Source of the DNA: Candidatus Thermofonsia Clade 1 bacterium
GTDB taxonomy: Bacteria; Chloroflexota; Anaerolineae; Aggregatilineales; UBA2796
Assembly (NCBI GenBank): GCA_002794705.1
Contig: PGTK01000006.1
Coordinates: 1 to 64,000, forward strand
Reading direction: 5' to 3'
DNA length: 64,000 nt
Shown: piece after piece, positions 40,092 through 49,840 of the stretch
Position numbering within the stretch: position 1 is the first letter of the stretch
How the letters are laid out: each line of letters opens with the position of its first letter
Position numbers and translations under genes: made by a program
Notes under the pieces: generated by a model
The model's database searches: none
What the model saw: the letters and a program-made list of their open reading frames with translations, nothing else
What the model was told of the DNA's origin: nothing

Positions 40092-41531
40092 TCAATCTTG
40101 TAGGGCGCGCTGTGCCGCCGCCGCCAAAAGGCGACCGCCAACCCGCGCCGCCACCTGTGCATCCTCAACTGACTCCACCAAGACAGCTATTGCTAAGGCG
40201 CGCCCGTCGGGTAGGTCTACAAAGCCGATCAGCCAGCCGTTGCGCCCCTCCCCAGAAAAAGCTAGACTGGCGTGCGCATAAAGCGTGGCTTCAGGCGGCA
40301 GATCGGGCATAGCAGCCGCTTGCGCACTCCCCGCCAAGACCGACTCGCGCAGAGCGGCGCGCATTCGTCCCGCCGCTTCACGGGTCATGGCGGCGCGCTC
40401 TAGCGGTAGACGCGGCAGCACCTCCCACATCTCGGAGTCGGGGGCGCGCAGCGCCTCTGCGATGTGAGGCGTCACAAGATTGCCGTGATTGGCGATAGCG
40501 CTCGCCACAAGCGCCATTTGCAACGGCGTGACGGTGAGATCGCCCTGCCCCGCGCCTGCCTGTAGCCGATCTGCTGGATCGTCTAGTGCGTTGAGCGGCG
40601 TACTACGCGCATCAACCACCACAGGATAGCCGTCTAAGCGTGGGGCGCTGAGCAAGCCGAAAGCGCTGATCTTCTCCTGCACCTCAGCGGGATAATCAAC
40701 GGCGAATTCGGCGAACAAACGCGGACAGCCCCGCGCCAAAGCGCTCTGCAGGCTCTCAATAGGGTCAGGCGACTGAACGACACACGGTATGGTCAGTCCA
40801 TTGACGTTGATCAGCTCATGGGCTGCACTGAAATCCTGCGGCTGCATGGCGGGATTTGCCAACATCGCCGAATAGATCACCAGTTGCAAGGCGCCGCCCA
40901 TCTGATAGGTGCCTTGCAAGGCGCGGTTGAGCAAGGGCGCGCTCGGATCAGTGCGCAGGCGCTCCCAATCGGCGTCAAGCGTGTTCGGATTGTAGAGCGG
41001 CGCGCTGTAGAGCGCCCAGAGTGCGCCGCTCGGCACCTCAAGCAGCACAGCCGCGCCGCGATAGTTGCCGAACGCCTGCTTCGCCACTGTTTGTAAGTGC
41101 GCGTCCACTGTCAGGCGCAGATCGTCGCCACGCGGCGGACGGTTAAGCGCTTCATTCAGCACAGCCGCCCAAAAATCTGAGCGCGCTGCGCCGCGCAAAG
41201 CGCGATCGAAGGCGAATTCCGCGCCGCTGCTCCCATAGATCAGACTGTAATAGCCCGTGACGCTAAACGCCGACTCCTGTGGATAGACTCGGCGCTGCGC
41301 CACAGCGCCTGAGAGCATCCGTCCGATTGGCTCAGAGCGCGCCAACACGATTCCGTTGCGATCCACAATGCTGCCGCGCTGAATAGCGCGCTCAGCCTCA
41401 ATGCGGCGCGGATTATCGGCACGCGCCTGCAGCCCGTCGCGCTCGATCACGCTCCACTGCGTCAGACTCAGCGCAACGACCAAAAAAGCCAGCAGACTGC
41501 CAATCGCAACGTTCTGAAAACGCCCGCTCAT
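40092..41531 (-). CDS. Penicillin-binding protein-like transpeptidase fold lacking all catalytic motifs
   Basis: 479 aa. A single N-terminal helix (about 9-26), then the PbpA/FtsI-type opening RGSIVDRNG (52-60) and GAEFAFDRALRG, and the characteristic late block GQGDLTVTPLQMALVASAIANHG. The three active-site motifs are gone: the SxxK box (canonically YPPGSTFK) reads YQMGGALQ (209-216), the SxN box reads GCP (268-270), and KTG reads FSG (425-427). It therefore cannot form the acyl-enzyme and should be a pseudoenzyme, perhaps a scaffold or sensor in wall synthesis. The start overlaps the WD40 gene stop as ATGA. A kinase and an FHA gene lie upstream in the same run. Confidence 0.85.
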   Translation of the reverse strand: MSGRFQNVAIGSLLAFLVVALSLTQWSVIERDGLQARADNPRRIEAERAIQRGSIVDRNGIVLARSEPIGRMLSGAVAQRRVYPQESAFSVTGYYSLIYGSSGAEFAFDRALRGAARSDFWAAVLNEALNRPPRGDDLRLTVDAHLQTVAKQAFGNYRGAAVLLEVPSGALWALYSAPLYNPNTLDADWERLRTDPSAPLLNRALQGTYQMGGALQLVIYSAMLANPAMQPQDFSAAHELINVNGLTIPCVVQSPDPIESLQSALARGCPRLFAEFAVDYPAEVQEKISAFGLLSAPRLDGYPVVVDARSTPLNALDDPADRLQAGAGQGDLTVTPLQMALVASAIANHGNLVTPHIAEALRAPDSEMWEVLPRLPLERAAMTREAAGRMRAALRESVLAGSAQAAAMPDLPPEATLYAHASLAFSGEGRNGWLIGFVDLPDGRALAIAVLVESVEDAQVAARVGGRLLAAAAQRALQD

Positions 41532-42457
41532 GGCTGCATCACTTCACAGCGCGCCGCTGCGATCAGGTATAAGCTGCTATCATCTGTCAAGAGCGCGGCA
41601 AGTTGCCCTTCCGCCGCCCATGCCAGCGATAGCCCTGAAGCGCTGAGCCTGACCGCACTGTAGGGCGCGCCCTCCGCAAAACACAGCAAGCGTGCGCCCA
41701 CTACGATCAGCGTCTGCGCCCCATCAGGACTCCACGCCACGCCCCGAACCGACTCGCCTTCCTCCAATGGCAAGTAGAGCGGCACGTAACGACCCGTCTC
41801 ACTTTGCCACGTGAAAACTTCAAAAGGCGTGCTAACGCCCAGCTGATCGTCGGCTAGGCTCTGCAGACTGAGCGGCGGGCGCATCTCGGCAAGGTAGCGC
41901 CGCTGCAAACTGCCCTGAATATTGTAAAGCGCTAGGAACCCCTGTTCGTAAGTGCCACGCAGCGCGCCGCCGACGGCTAATCTATCTGCCTGCCACGCCA
42001 AAGCCGTCACCACGCCCTCAGCTGACCACTCATGGCGCGCTACAAGCGGCTCAACCTGCCAAACGCGCACACGCTCGCTCTCAGCGCTGGCAAGCCACGC
42101 GCCCTCAGCCTGCCACGCCAAAGCGCGTATCGCCCCGCCTTGAGAGGTGCTGCATTGCCGCGTAAAATCCACCCCTGACCACAAGCATACCCGCCCCTCA
42201 GCATCGCCTGTGGCAAGCAAGACGCCCTCAGGTTGCCACGCAAGCGCCGTGAGCGTGGCGCCCGCGCCCTCTAGGACTGCCAAAAGCTGCTGAGTCTGCC
42301 CATCATGCAGGCGCACCTGATCCGCAATGCCAAGCGCGATCAGGTTCAACGAAGCGCTCCATGCCATCAGCGCCCGACTCTGGGCATGGCTAGGCGTACC
42401 ATTGCCTAGCACGCCGATCAGCACCAACAGCGCGCTAATCCATCTCATAGCCGCCAT
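41528..42457 (-). CDS. Secreted WD40-repeat beta-propeller protein
   Basis: 309 aa from ATG at 42457 (ATG at 42448 also possible); the start overlaps the SDR stop. A signal peptide (ISALLVLIGVLGNGTPSHAQ) is followed by degenerate WD40 blades, visible as repeated ALAWQPEGVLLATGDAEGRV, ALAWQAEGAWLASAESERV and ALAWQADRLAVGG. About six or seven blades would fill one propeller. Extracytoplasmic propellers act as protein-interaction platforms. It is translationally coupled to the PBP-like gene (ATGA overlap), suggesting that the two products work together at the envelope. Confidence 0.78.
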   Translation of the reverse strand: MAAMRWISALLVLIGVLGNGTPSHAQSRALMAWSASLNLIALGIADQVRLHDGQTQQLLAVLEGAGATLTALAWQPEGVLLATGDAEGRVCLWSGVDFTRQCSTSQGGAIRALAWQAEGAWLASAESERVRVWQVEPLVARHEWSAEGVVTALAWQADRLAVGGALRGTYEQGFLALYNIQGSLQRRYLAEMRPPLSLQSLADDQLGVSTPFEVFTWQSETGRYVPLYLPLEEGESVRGVAWSPDGAQTLIVVGARLLCFAEGAPYSAVRLSASGLSLAWAAEGQLAALLTDDSSLYLIAAARCEVMQP

Positions 42458-43262
42458 CAACGTTCAGTGCTTGCCCCGTCAAATAGTCCGACTCCGGCGC
42501 ACACAAAAACGCGACCACGTGCGCCACGTCTTGGCAGGTGGCAGGGCGGCGCAACGGCACTTTCTCATCAACGCGCTGCTGCAGCCACGCGCCTTTGGGC
42601 AGTCCGCGCCGCTGTTGCCCCTCGATCAGGTCTATGTAATCCCACATAGGCGTCTCAACCAAACCTGGGCAGACCGCATTCACGTTGATGTTGTAAGGCG
42701 CAAGGCGCAAAGCAGCGCTCTGTGTGATGTTGATGACCGCTGCCTTCGAGGCGGCATACTGCGGCGCATTCGCCCTACCGCGCCTGCCCGTCACAGAAGA
42801 CAAATTGACGATCTTGCCAAAACTGCGCGGCGCACGTCCCGCTGCTTTGATCTGCTCCGGCACCTGCGCGATCATCTGGCGCGCCACGCTCTGCAAAGTG
42901 AAGAATAAGCCCTCGACGTTTGTGTGCATCAGCCAGCGCCACTGTTCAGGCGTGATCTCCATCAAGTCCACGCGCTCATTGACGCCCGCGTTGTTGATCA
43001 AGATATCAATATGCCCGAAGTGCGCCGCCACAGCCGCGACCATATCCCGCACTGCCTGATGATCGCCAACATCCAGCACGTAGACTTGTGCCTGAGCGCC
43101 CAAAGCACGGACTCGCTCCGCAGTGCGGTGCGCCGTCTCAGGATTGATCTCCGCGATCACAATGTGCGCGCCCTGCTCGGCAAAGTGGAGCGCGATTGCC
43201 TCGCCAATGCCCTGACCTGCCCCTGTGACAATCGCCACTTTATCTTGGAAGCGTCTCTCCAT
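42435..43262 (-). CDS. Short-chain dehydrogenase/reductase
   Basis: 275 aa. Classical SDR: cofactor motif TGAGQGIGEAIALHF (13-27), LDVGDHQAV, NNAGVNERVDLMEI, catalytic Ser in SSVTGRRGRANAPQYAASKAAV with the YxxxK pair, and PGLVETPMW, ending in LNVDGGYEMD. NAD(H) use is suggested by the acidic residue after the second strand (VIAEINPE). The substrate cannot be told. The best resemblance is to the general sugar-alcohol or 3-ketoacyl reductase groups. It overlaps the WD40 gene start and lies 35 bases after the FHA gene. Confidence 0.92.
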   Translation of the reverse strand: MERRFQDKVAIVTGAGQGIGEAIALHFAEQGAHIVIAEINPETAHRTAERVRALGAQAQVYVLDVGDHQAVRDMVAAVAAHFGHIDILINNAGVNERVDLMEITPEQWRWLMHTNVEGLFFTLQSVARQMIAQVPEQIKAAGRAPRSFGKIVNLSSVTGRRGRANAPQYAASKAAVINITQSAALRLAPYNINVNAVCPGLVETPMWDYIDLIEGQQRRGLPKGAWLQQRVDEKVPLRRPATCQDVAHVVAFLCAPESDYLTGQALNVDGGYEMD

Positions 43263-43297
43263 AGCCCTCTCAGCGCCCTTTCGGAGGTTGTGCTGTG

Positions 43298-43678
43298 CTA
43301 GTCATCGTCATCACTGGCGTGTTGAGCGCTCGATCCATCGCTGAGGTCATCAAGGCGCAGCCACGTCTGCCCGACGCGAAAGAGCGTGTTCGGCGCAATG
43401 GGATAAGGCTCTTCGGGGATAAGACGCTCGCTGTGTAGCCCGACAAAAGTGTAGTTGCGGCTTTTCCTATCCACAAGGAAGAAACGATCCGTGTGTGGCT
43501 CGTAGATCAGGTGCGCGTGATTGCGCGAGACCTGCTGATCATGCCCAATGTTGACGTGCACATTCGAACCACGCCCAATGGTGATCGTCAGGGAACTACT
43601 GTTGCTAGGCACCTCCCAAGAGAGCGTCCGACCGTCTAGCGGACCGCTCATATAGGTAATCGAGATCGTCTGGCGCAT
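43298..43678 (-). CDS. FHA-domain phosphothreonine-binding protein
   Basis: 126 aa from ATG at 43678; a GTG at 43687 overlapping the kinase stop as GTGA is possible. The FHA core is complete: TITIGRGSNVHVNI (Gly-Arg), QQVSRNHAHLIYE (VSRxHA) and the late Asn in SRNYTFV. FHA domains bind phosphothreonine peptides made by Ser/Thr kinases. It directly follows a kinase gene, so it is probably an effector or substrate adaptor of that kinase. There is a short acidic tail (SDDDD). Confidence 0.93.
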   Translation of the reverse strand: MRQTISITYMSGPLDGRTLSWEVPSNSSSLTITIGRGSNVHVNIGHDQQVSRNHAHLIYEPHTDRFFLVDRKSRNYTFVGLHSERLIPEEPYPIAPNTLFRVGQTWLRLDDLSDGSSAQHASDDDD

Positions 43679-43683
43679 AGGGA

Positions 43684-46600
43684 TCACTCACGAAAGTTCG
43701 CTTTGAGCTTCTGACGTGCCTCACGGCGCTTCAACTCGGCTTTGACATAGCCATGCTTGAGACTGAGCGCCTGATTGAGCGCTCTGATCGCCTCAGGGTA
43801 GTTCCCATCTTCGATCAGCACCTCGCCGTAATTGTACCAAAGCCAAGCGTTTTGACGATCGCGCTCTAGAGCCTCTCTGAACGCCTGTAACGCCTCTGCC
43901 CGTCTGCCGAGCGCCGCATAGACCAAGCCCGCGCCCACCCAAGCCTGCGGCAACTCCGAGTCGAGGGTGCGGGCTTGGGCATACGCCTCAAGCGCCTCTG
44001 TGTAGCGGTGCAGACGGCGCAAAATCTCGCCTTGCTGCGCCCAAAGCCGTGCGCCCTTGCGCGGATCGGCGTTGGGTAGCGCCAAACCCTCCACACAGAT
44101 CACGAGCGCTTCCTCATGTCTGCTCAAGCGTTGCATCGAGCGCAACACATTCAAGCGATACCAAACGACCTGCGGCGCACACTGAAGCGCCTGCTCATAG
44201 GCATTCAGCGCCTCTGGAATGCGTTTGAGGCGTTCTAGGACTTTGCCGCGCTCATTGTGCGCCCAAGCCAGATCGGGCGCAAGGCTGAGCGCACGGTCAC
44301 AGGCGGCAAGCGCCTCATCATAGCGCTTCTGTCTGCAAAAGATCGTGGCACGGCGCGTGAGTGCCTCAGGCGTATCAGCCGACTCCAGAGTCGCCAGCGC
44401 CTCCTCAAACTGACCCAGCGCCAGCTGAGCCTCTGCCAGCTTGGTGCGATACCACGCCTGATCAGGCTTCAATGCCAGCGCCCGTTGCCACGCCGCGACC
44501 GCCTCAGCGTGGCGCTGCTGCAGCAGCAAGGCGGCGGCGCATTTTGCCCACAGCCACGCCTGATCGCCGCAGCGCGCTAGGGCGCGTTGAAAGCAACTGA
44601 GCGCCTGTTCCGCCTCGCCACTGCGCAAATAGGCAATCCCTAGCCGTGAGAGCGCCTTAAAATCTTCGGGGCGCTGCGCAAGGGCAGCTTGCAAGGGCGC
44701 AATTGCCTCTGCATGGCGCGCTAGGGCAAGGAGCGCCAAACTCTTGCCCATCAGCGCCTCCACGTGCTGGGGCTGACGTGCCAACACGCGCTCATAAGCC
44801 TCAAGCGCCTTTTCAGGGCGATTGTAGTGCCTGTGAATGCGCCCAAAACGCAGCCAGATGCCAATGCTCTCAGGGCGCAACCGCTCAGCCTGCTCAAGGG
44901 CTGTGAGTGCCTGTGCCTCATTGCCATTGGCGAGATAAGCATCGGCAAGGCGCAGCCAGACGGTCAAATGCTTAGGCGAAAGGCGCGTTGCCCGCAGGAA
45001 GGCGCTAGCCGCCTCAGATCGGCGCTTCAGGGCGATGAGCGCCTCGCCGCGCCCGATGAACGCCTCGCTCAGCTCGTGATCCAGCTGCAAAGCGCGATCA
45101 AAAGCGGCAAGCGCCTCGTGTGTTTTTCCCAAGCGCATGAGAATGCGCCCGCGCAGCGCATGGCTCAGCGCATGATTCGGATCAATGTTCAAAACCTCTT
45201 CTATCTGCGTATGGGCTGCCTCAAATTGACCCAAAGCGAACAGCAAACGCGCATGATTGTAAGCCGCCCAGATATCGCCCGGTCTGAGTTCAGCTGCCCG
45301 CTGATAAGCGGCTTGCGCCTGCGCATACTCGCCAAGCCGCTCATGGACAATCCCCTTGTTGTACCATGCCCATGCGAAGGTCGGATGGCGGTTAAGCGCC
45401 TGTGCGAAGGTCTCAAGCGCCTCTGGATAGCGTTTGAGCTGGCGCAAAACGCGCCCCTTACGCGCCCAGACCCAAGCTGAATGCGGATCGAGCGCGAGCG
45501 CTTGATCGTAGACGGCAAGCGCGTCGTTATAGCGCCGCAACTCGCTCAAGCTGTAGGCTTTGTCCATCAGCTCATCGAGCTGCATCTCAGTTGGACTGTT
45601 CTTCAATGGCGGCTGCTTGCCCGTCAGCGCCTGATAGCAGGCTGCTAGCTCAGTCCGCAGCTCTTGCCACGTCTGAGGGCGCGCCTCGCGTGGCACTTGC
45701 AAGCAGCGCAACGTGAGCTGGCACAGGTCAGCGGGCAGTTGCTCAGCAAGGGCGTGCGGAAAGCTCACAGGGCGACTGTGCAACTCGCGCAGCGTTTGCA
45801 GATTGCTCGCGCTGCCAAACAAGCGAATGCCCGTCAGCATCTCATAGAGGATGATCCCAAAGGCGAAGATGTCTGCCCGCGCATCAAGCGAGCGCGGCGT
45901 GTACTGCTCAGGCGCCATGTAGGCAAGAGTCCCCATGACTCTGCCCGCCTCAGTCAGGCGCGCCTCAGAGGGGCGCTGAAGCTGCTCAGACGAGAGCAGC
46001 GGCATCTCCTGCGATTCAACTAGGCTATCAAAAGCGCGCCCAAGCCCAAAATCAGTCACCTTAGCCACAGTATCATGGCGCACAAGGATGTTCGCAGGCT
46101 TCAAATCGCAGTGGACAAAGCCCTCTTTCTTGGTGACGGCATGCAACATGCCATCACAGACATCTAGGGCGATCTCAAGGCTGAGTTGTGGCGTTAGACG
46201 CTTATGCCTGATCCAGCCGCGCAGGTCGCTACCTAAGCCCTCAGCGCCATCTATATACTCAAGGATGATATGTGGGCGTCCGCGAGAGCGACTCTTGCCA
46301 AACGAGGCGACTTTATAGGCGCGCACAATGTTGGGATGCTTATCCATCTCCACCCAGAGCCGCGCCTCATTCTCAAAGCGACGTTTCGCCGTCTCATCGC
46401 TCAGATAGCGCGCTTGAAAGGTCTTGAGCGCCACGAAGGAGTCGGTCTGCTCATCAAGGCAGACGTAGATGATGCCCATGCCGCCTTCGAGGATGTTCTG
46501 GACGCGATAGCGCTCCCCGATCACATCGCCGCGCTTGAAATCATCGCCGTTGCCCATGACTATCGGCGCGCCCTGATCGTCGTCTAGCGTCGGCGAGGTG

Positions 46601-47253
46601 GCCGTTCGATTGAACGACTCTGAGAGCGCGGGCGAAGTGCCGTATTCCGTGCCTGCCTCATCTGACTCGTCTTCAAATAGCTCCTCTGCCTCAGAATCGA
46701 GCCAGCTGGGCGGCTGCTGCGCTGAAGGCTCAGGGTTGGAAGGCATGTTAGCGCTCAGAGCGGCAGAATACCACTGAATCAGTTCGAGGGCGGCGGCGCG
46801 CACCTGGGCGCTCAAGCGATCTGCAGGAATCTCTGCCACTGCCCACAGCGCCACGCTGATATTGTTGGCACTGGGCGTGTTGTGTGCCACTGTGACCGCC
46901 CAAGCCGCCAAATTCGCCTGAGCCACGCCCGCCAGCGCCTGATCTGTGGCTTGTCTAGCGAGTCGGGCGGCGCGCTTAAAGGCTTGGAGCGCCTTCACGA
47001 CGTAGAGAATGCTCAGACGCTCGCCCTCATAGGCGCGCTGGGCGCACAGATCGCCCAGTGCAAAATAATCGTTCGCCTGTGGCGACGGACGCCGTAAAGC
47101 GATGCGCCCTAAGCGACGAATGTTAGGATCGGGATCAGTAGCGAACAGATCGGTCTCATCTTCAGCTTGCGGCACAGCCAACAAAAGCTGCTCATCAGCC
47201 GCTGAGAGGCGCTCAGGCTGAATCCCAATTTGAGGGGCGTGTAAAAGACACAT
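43684..47253 (-). CDS. Cytosolic Ser/Thr protein kinase fused to about 18 TPRs
   Basis: 1189 aa. Residues 1-245 are a helical region plus an acidic linker. The Hanks-type kinase spans about 248-545: glycine loop LEGGMGIIYV, Lys277 in VALK, catalytic loop HCDLKPANIL (381-390), DFG at 401-403, MAPEQ and a full C-lobe. Cys382 replaces the Arg of HRD, making this a non-RD kinase that may not need activation-loop phosphorylation. From about 565 to the end come some 18 tandem 34-residue TPRs (for example ALAAFDRALQLDHELSEAF). No membrane helix is present, unlike PknB. It lies 11 bases after the ClpC-like gene and abuts the FHA gene. Confidence 0.93.
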   Translation of the reverse strand: MCLLHAPQIGIQPERLSAADEQLLLAVPQAEDETDLFATDPDPNIRRLGRIALRRPSPQANDYFALGDLCAQRAYEGERLSILYVVKALQAFKRAARLARQATDQALAGVAQANLAAWAVTVAHNTPSANNISVALWAVAEIPADRLSAQVRAAALELIQWYSAALSANMPSNPEPSAQQPPSWLDSEAEELFEDESDEAGTEYGTSPALSESFNRTATSPTLDDDQGAPIVMGNGDDFKRGDVIGERYRVQNILEGGMGIIYVCLDEQTDSFVALKTFQARYLSDETAKRRFENEARLWVEMDKHPNIVRAYKVASFGKSRSRGRPHIILEYIDGAEGLGSDLRGWIRHKRLTPQLSLEIALDVCDGMLHAVTKKEGFVHCDLKPANILVRHDTVAKVTDFGLGRAFDSLVESQEMPLLSSEQLQRPSEARLTEAGRVMGTLAYMAPEQYTPRSLDARADIFAFGIILYEMLTGIRLFGSASNLQTLRELHSRPVSFPHALAEQLPADLCQLTLRCLQVPREARPQTWQELRTELAACYQALTGKQPPLKNSPTEMQLDELMDKAYSLSELRRYNDALAVYDQALALDPHSAWVWARKGRVLRQLKRYPEALETFAQALNRHPTFAWAWYNKGIVHERLGEYAQAQAAYQRAAELRPGDIWAAYNHARLLFALGQFEAAHTQIEEVLNIDPNHALSHALRGRILMRLGKTHEALAAFDRALQLDHELSEAFIGRGEALIALKRRSEAASAFLRATRLSPKHLTVWLRLADAYLANGNEAQALTALEQAERLRPESIGIWLRFGRIHRHYNRPEKALEAYERVLARQPQHVEALMGKSLALLALARHAEAIAPLQAALAQRPEDFKALSRLGIAYLRSGEAEQALSCFQRALARCGDQAWLWAKCAAALLLQQRHAEAVAAWQRALALKPDQAWYRTKLAEAQLALGQFEEALATLESADTPEALTRRATIFCRQKRYDEALAACDRALSLAPDLAWAHNERGKVLERLKRIPEALNAYEQALQCAPQVVWYRLNVLRSMQRLSRHEEALVICVEGLALPNADPRKGARLWAQQGEILRRLHRYTEALEAYAQARTLDSELPQAWVGAGLVYAALGRRAEALQAFREALERDRQNAWLWYNYGEVLIEDGNYPEAIRALNQALSLKHGYVKAELKRREARQKLKANFRE

Positions 47254-47264
47254 CGTTCAGGCTA

Positions 47265-49622
47265 CTATGCCTCGCGGCTTGCTAAATGCGATTGTACCCT
47301 GAAGGTCAGGTGCGCTTGATCAGCTGAGATATCCACATAGACTACGCCGTCTTGCATTGCGGGCTGCTCCAGCAATTGAGCGCTCAAGGGGCGGATGAGC
47401 AAGCGCTCAATGGCTTGGCGCAACGGACGTGCGCCGTGCGCAGGATCGTAGCCGCGCTGCAGGATAAACGCACGCGCCTCAGGCGTCAAGTGCAGCTGCA
47501 GGCGCTGATCGAGCAAGCGGGCGCGCACACTGCTCAGCTGCAGGTCAAGGATTTGCTGCAGCGTCTGGTCTGTGAGCGGATTGAAAATGATGATATCATC
47601 GAAACGGTTGAGAAATTCAGGGCGGAAGTGCCGCTGCAGCGCCGCCTGATAATCAGCTGAGACCGCGCCCGTGCTGGTGAAACCGACGCTGCCGCGCCGC
47701 AGCTGTGCTGTGCCGACGTTGCTGGTCATGATCCAGACGGCATGGCGCGCATCCACTGTAGTGCCGCGTGCATCAGTCAGCCGCCCCTCATCAAAGACCT
47801 GCAAGAATATATCAAAGACCTGCGGCGCCGCTTTCTCGATCTCATCTAGCAAAACGACACAGTACGGATGACGGCGCAACGCCTCTGTCAGCTGACCGCC
47901 GCGCAGGGAGTCCTGATAGCCGAACGGCGCGCCGATCAGCCGCGCTACCGTATGCTCATCATAAAACTCGGACATATCAAAGCGCAGCAGGGCGTTCTCA
48001 CTGCCAAACAGGAAGGCGGCAAGCGCCTTTGCCAGCTCTGTCTTGCCGACGCCACTCGGACCCAAGAATAAAAAGACGCCGATTGGACGATTCGGGTTGG
48101 ATAAGCCAGCACGGCTGGCACGCACAGCGCCCGCCACTGCGCTAATCGCATGATCCTGACCGATCACACGCGCCCGCAGCGTCTCTTCCATACGCGCATA
48201 CTTGCGCCGATCATCTTCGGTCAGCTGCCTCACGGGAATGCCCGTCCATTCGGATAGCACCTCAGCGACTGCCTCCGCTGTGACAAGGCGCGGCGCATTG
48301 GGATCAGCGAAGGCGCCCGTCTGCGTGACCACACGCGCACATGCCTCATCGAGCAGGTCAAGCGCCTTATCGGGCTGACGGCGATTGTGCAAATACTTGG
48401 CAGAGAGCGTCACAGCGGCTTGGAGCGCCTCGCTCTGAATTTGCACGCCGTGATGCTTAGCGTAGCGATCCTGAACACTAGTCAGGATGAGCAAGGTATC
48501 CGCCGCCGAAGGCTCACCGATCTCAATCGTGCGGAAACGCCGCTCTAGGGCGGGGTCTTGGGCAATGGCGGCGCGATATTCCTCATGAGTGGTGGCACCG
48601 ATGCAGGTCAGCTCACCGCGCGCCAAAGCAGGCTTCAGGATATTCGCCGCGTCAAGGTTGCTATCTACCGTATCGCCCGCGCCCACAATGGTGTGAATCT
48701 CATCAATGAAGAGGATGATCTCAGGATGAGCGCGCACTTCATCCACAATGCCCACTAACCGCTCCTCAAACTGACCGCGCAGACTGGTGCCTGCCAAGAG
48801 CGTTCCGATCTCGATCTGCACAATGCGCCGATTGCGCAAGGGCGGCGGCACGCTCCCTTGCACAATGTTATAGGCAAGTCCCTCTACAATCGCCGTCTTG
48901 CCGACTCCAGAATCGCCCAGCAGGAGCGGATTATTCTTTTTGGTGCGCATGAGCGTGCGCGCCATCATGCGCAATTCGCGCTCACGCCCAATGACTGGGC
49001 TGAGTCGGCCTTCCTGCGCTAGTTTTGTCAGATCGCGCCCGTATCTATCCAGAAAGGGCGTCTCGCTGGATGAATCGGAGCTGAGATATTCAACCTCAGC
49101 CTGATAGATCGAGAGATCGTATGCATCGCTGAAGGCGTCGTAGTCGGCATCCTGTGACGGCTTGGTCCTAGTCAGCTCTTCCTGCACGAGTCTGAGCCAC
49201 GACTCAAGGTCAGCGCCAATGGCGCGCAGGCGGCGCATCGGGACGCCTTGTCCCTCGCGCAGCAGAGCGTACAGGATGTGGCGCTCATCAATAACCTGAT
49301 GATTGTGCTGGTCAGCCACTTGAATGGTCTGGCTGAGGACGCGATAGGCACGCGGCGTGAACGGCAGCTCGGAGGGCGGGTCTTGCTCAGATTTGCTTAT
49401 GCCGGCGTCGTGCCGAATTTCGTTGCGCACGCTGCGCGGATCGAAGTCATTGGCGAGCAGCAAGCGCTGCGCAAGACTGCCCTCCACCTGCATGAGCGCA
49501 ATGTAGAGATGCTCAGTGCCGATGAAATAGTGATGAAGGCGCGCCGCCTCATCGCTGGCAGCGCGTAACCAGTGGCTGCAGCGCTCTCTGATCTCTTGCT
49601 CGCTGATCTCTGCGGAAGACAC
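47265..49622 (-). CDS. ClpC/ClpB-type AAA+ unfoldase
   Basis: 785 aa from GTG at 49622 with GAGG eight bases upstream. Clp_N repeats (about 10-150), AAA-1 with Walker A GDSGVGKT and [14 protein letters not shown]-2 with [14 protein letters not shown] and [20 protein letters not shown], and the D2 small domain ([14 protein letters not shown]). The middle region is short, without the long ClpB coiled coil, so it is closer to ClpC/ClpA; a ClpP-binding loop was not confirmed. Clp unfoldases thread proteins into ClpP or disaggregate them. Placed first in the kinase-FHA-PBP run, it may act on that system's substrates. Confidence 0.9.
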   Translation of the reverse strand: MSSAEISEQEIRERCSHWLRAASDEAARLHHYFIGTEHLYIALMQVEGSLAQRLLLANDFDPRSVRNEIRHDAGISKSEQDPPSELPFTPRAYRVLSQTIQVADQHNHQVIDERHILYALLREGQGVPMRRLRAIGADLESWLRLVQEELTRTKPSQDADYDAFSDAYDLSIYQAEVEYLSSDSSSETPFLDRYGRDLTKLAQEGRLSPVIGRERELRMMARTLMRTKKNNPLLLGDSGVGKTAIVEGLAYNIVQGSVPPPLRNRRIVQIEIGTLLAGTSLRGQFEERLVGIVDEVRAHPEIILFIDEIHTIVGAGDTVDSNLDAANILKPALARGELTCIGATTHEEYRAAIAQDPALERRFRTIEIGEPSAADTLLILTSVQDRYAKHHGVQIQSEALQAAVTLSAKYLHNRRQPDKALDLLDEACARVVTQTGAFADPNAPRLVTAEAVAEVLSEWTGIPVRQLTEDDRRKYARMEETLRARVIGQDHAISAVAGAVRASRAGLSNPNRPIGVFLFLGPSGVGKTELAKALAAFLFGSENALLRFDMSEFYDEHTVARLIGAPFGYQDSLRGGQLTEALRRHPYCVVLLDEIEKAAPQVFDIFLQVFDEGRLTDARGTTVDARHAVWIMTSNVGTAQLRRGSVGFTSTGAVSADYQAALQRHFRPEFLNRFDDIIIFNPLTDQTLQQILDLQLSSVRARLLDQRLQLHLTPEARAFILQRGYDPAHGARPLRQAIERLLIRPLSAQLLEQPAMQDGVVYVDISADQAHLTFRVQSHLASREA

Positions 49623-49749
49623 GCCCGAACCTCGCCCCTGATCGCCGAACGTCTAAAAATTTGAGTAATGGTAGAGCGCGACTGCTGATGCACACAACGC
49701 ATTGGCATCTTTAGCGCTCTGTAACCGATCCCAATGCTTTCTGAAGGCG

Positions 49750-49758
49750 ATTATAGCA
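49750..49758 (-). promoter_or_regulatory. Extended -10 promoter upstream of the ClpC-like gene
   Basis: The minus strand reads TGC TATAAT (49758-49750), a perfect extended -10; the -35 is weak. It gives a leader of about 120 bases and could drive the whole run down to the solute-binding protein gene. Confidence 0.55.
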
Positions 49759-49840
49759 CAGTCTCAACATGGCGAATTCGAAAAATTTTTGAAAATGCGC
49801 CGCGCAACAGCGCGAGTCTCTGTCACGCGGCACGTGCCTC

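Noticed and set aside
43298..49622. Type VI secretion remnant (Clp ATPase, FHA, kinase)
   Set aside because: None of the structural genes (Hcp, VgrG, TssB/C, TssK) are present, and the AAA+ protein looks like ClpC rather than ClpV.
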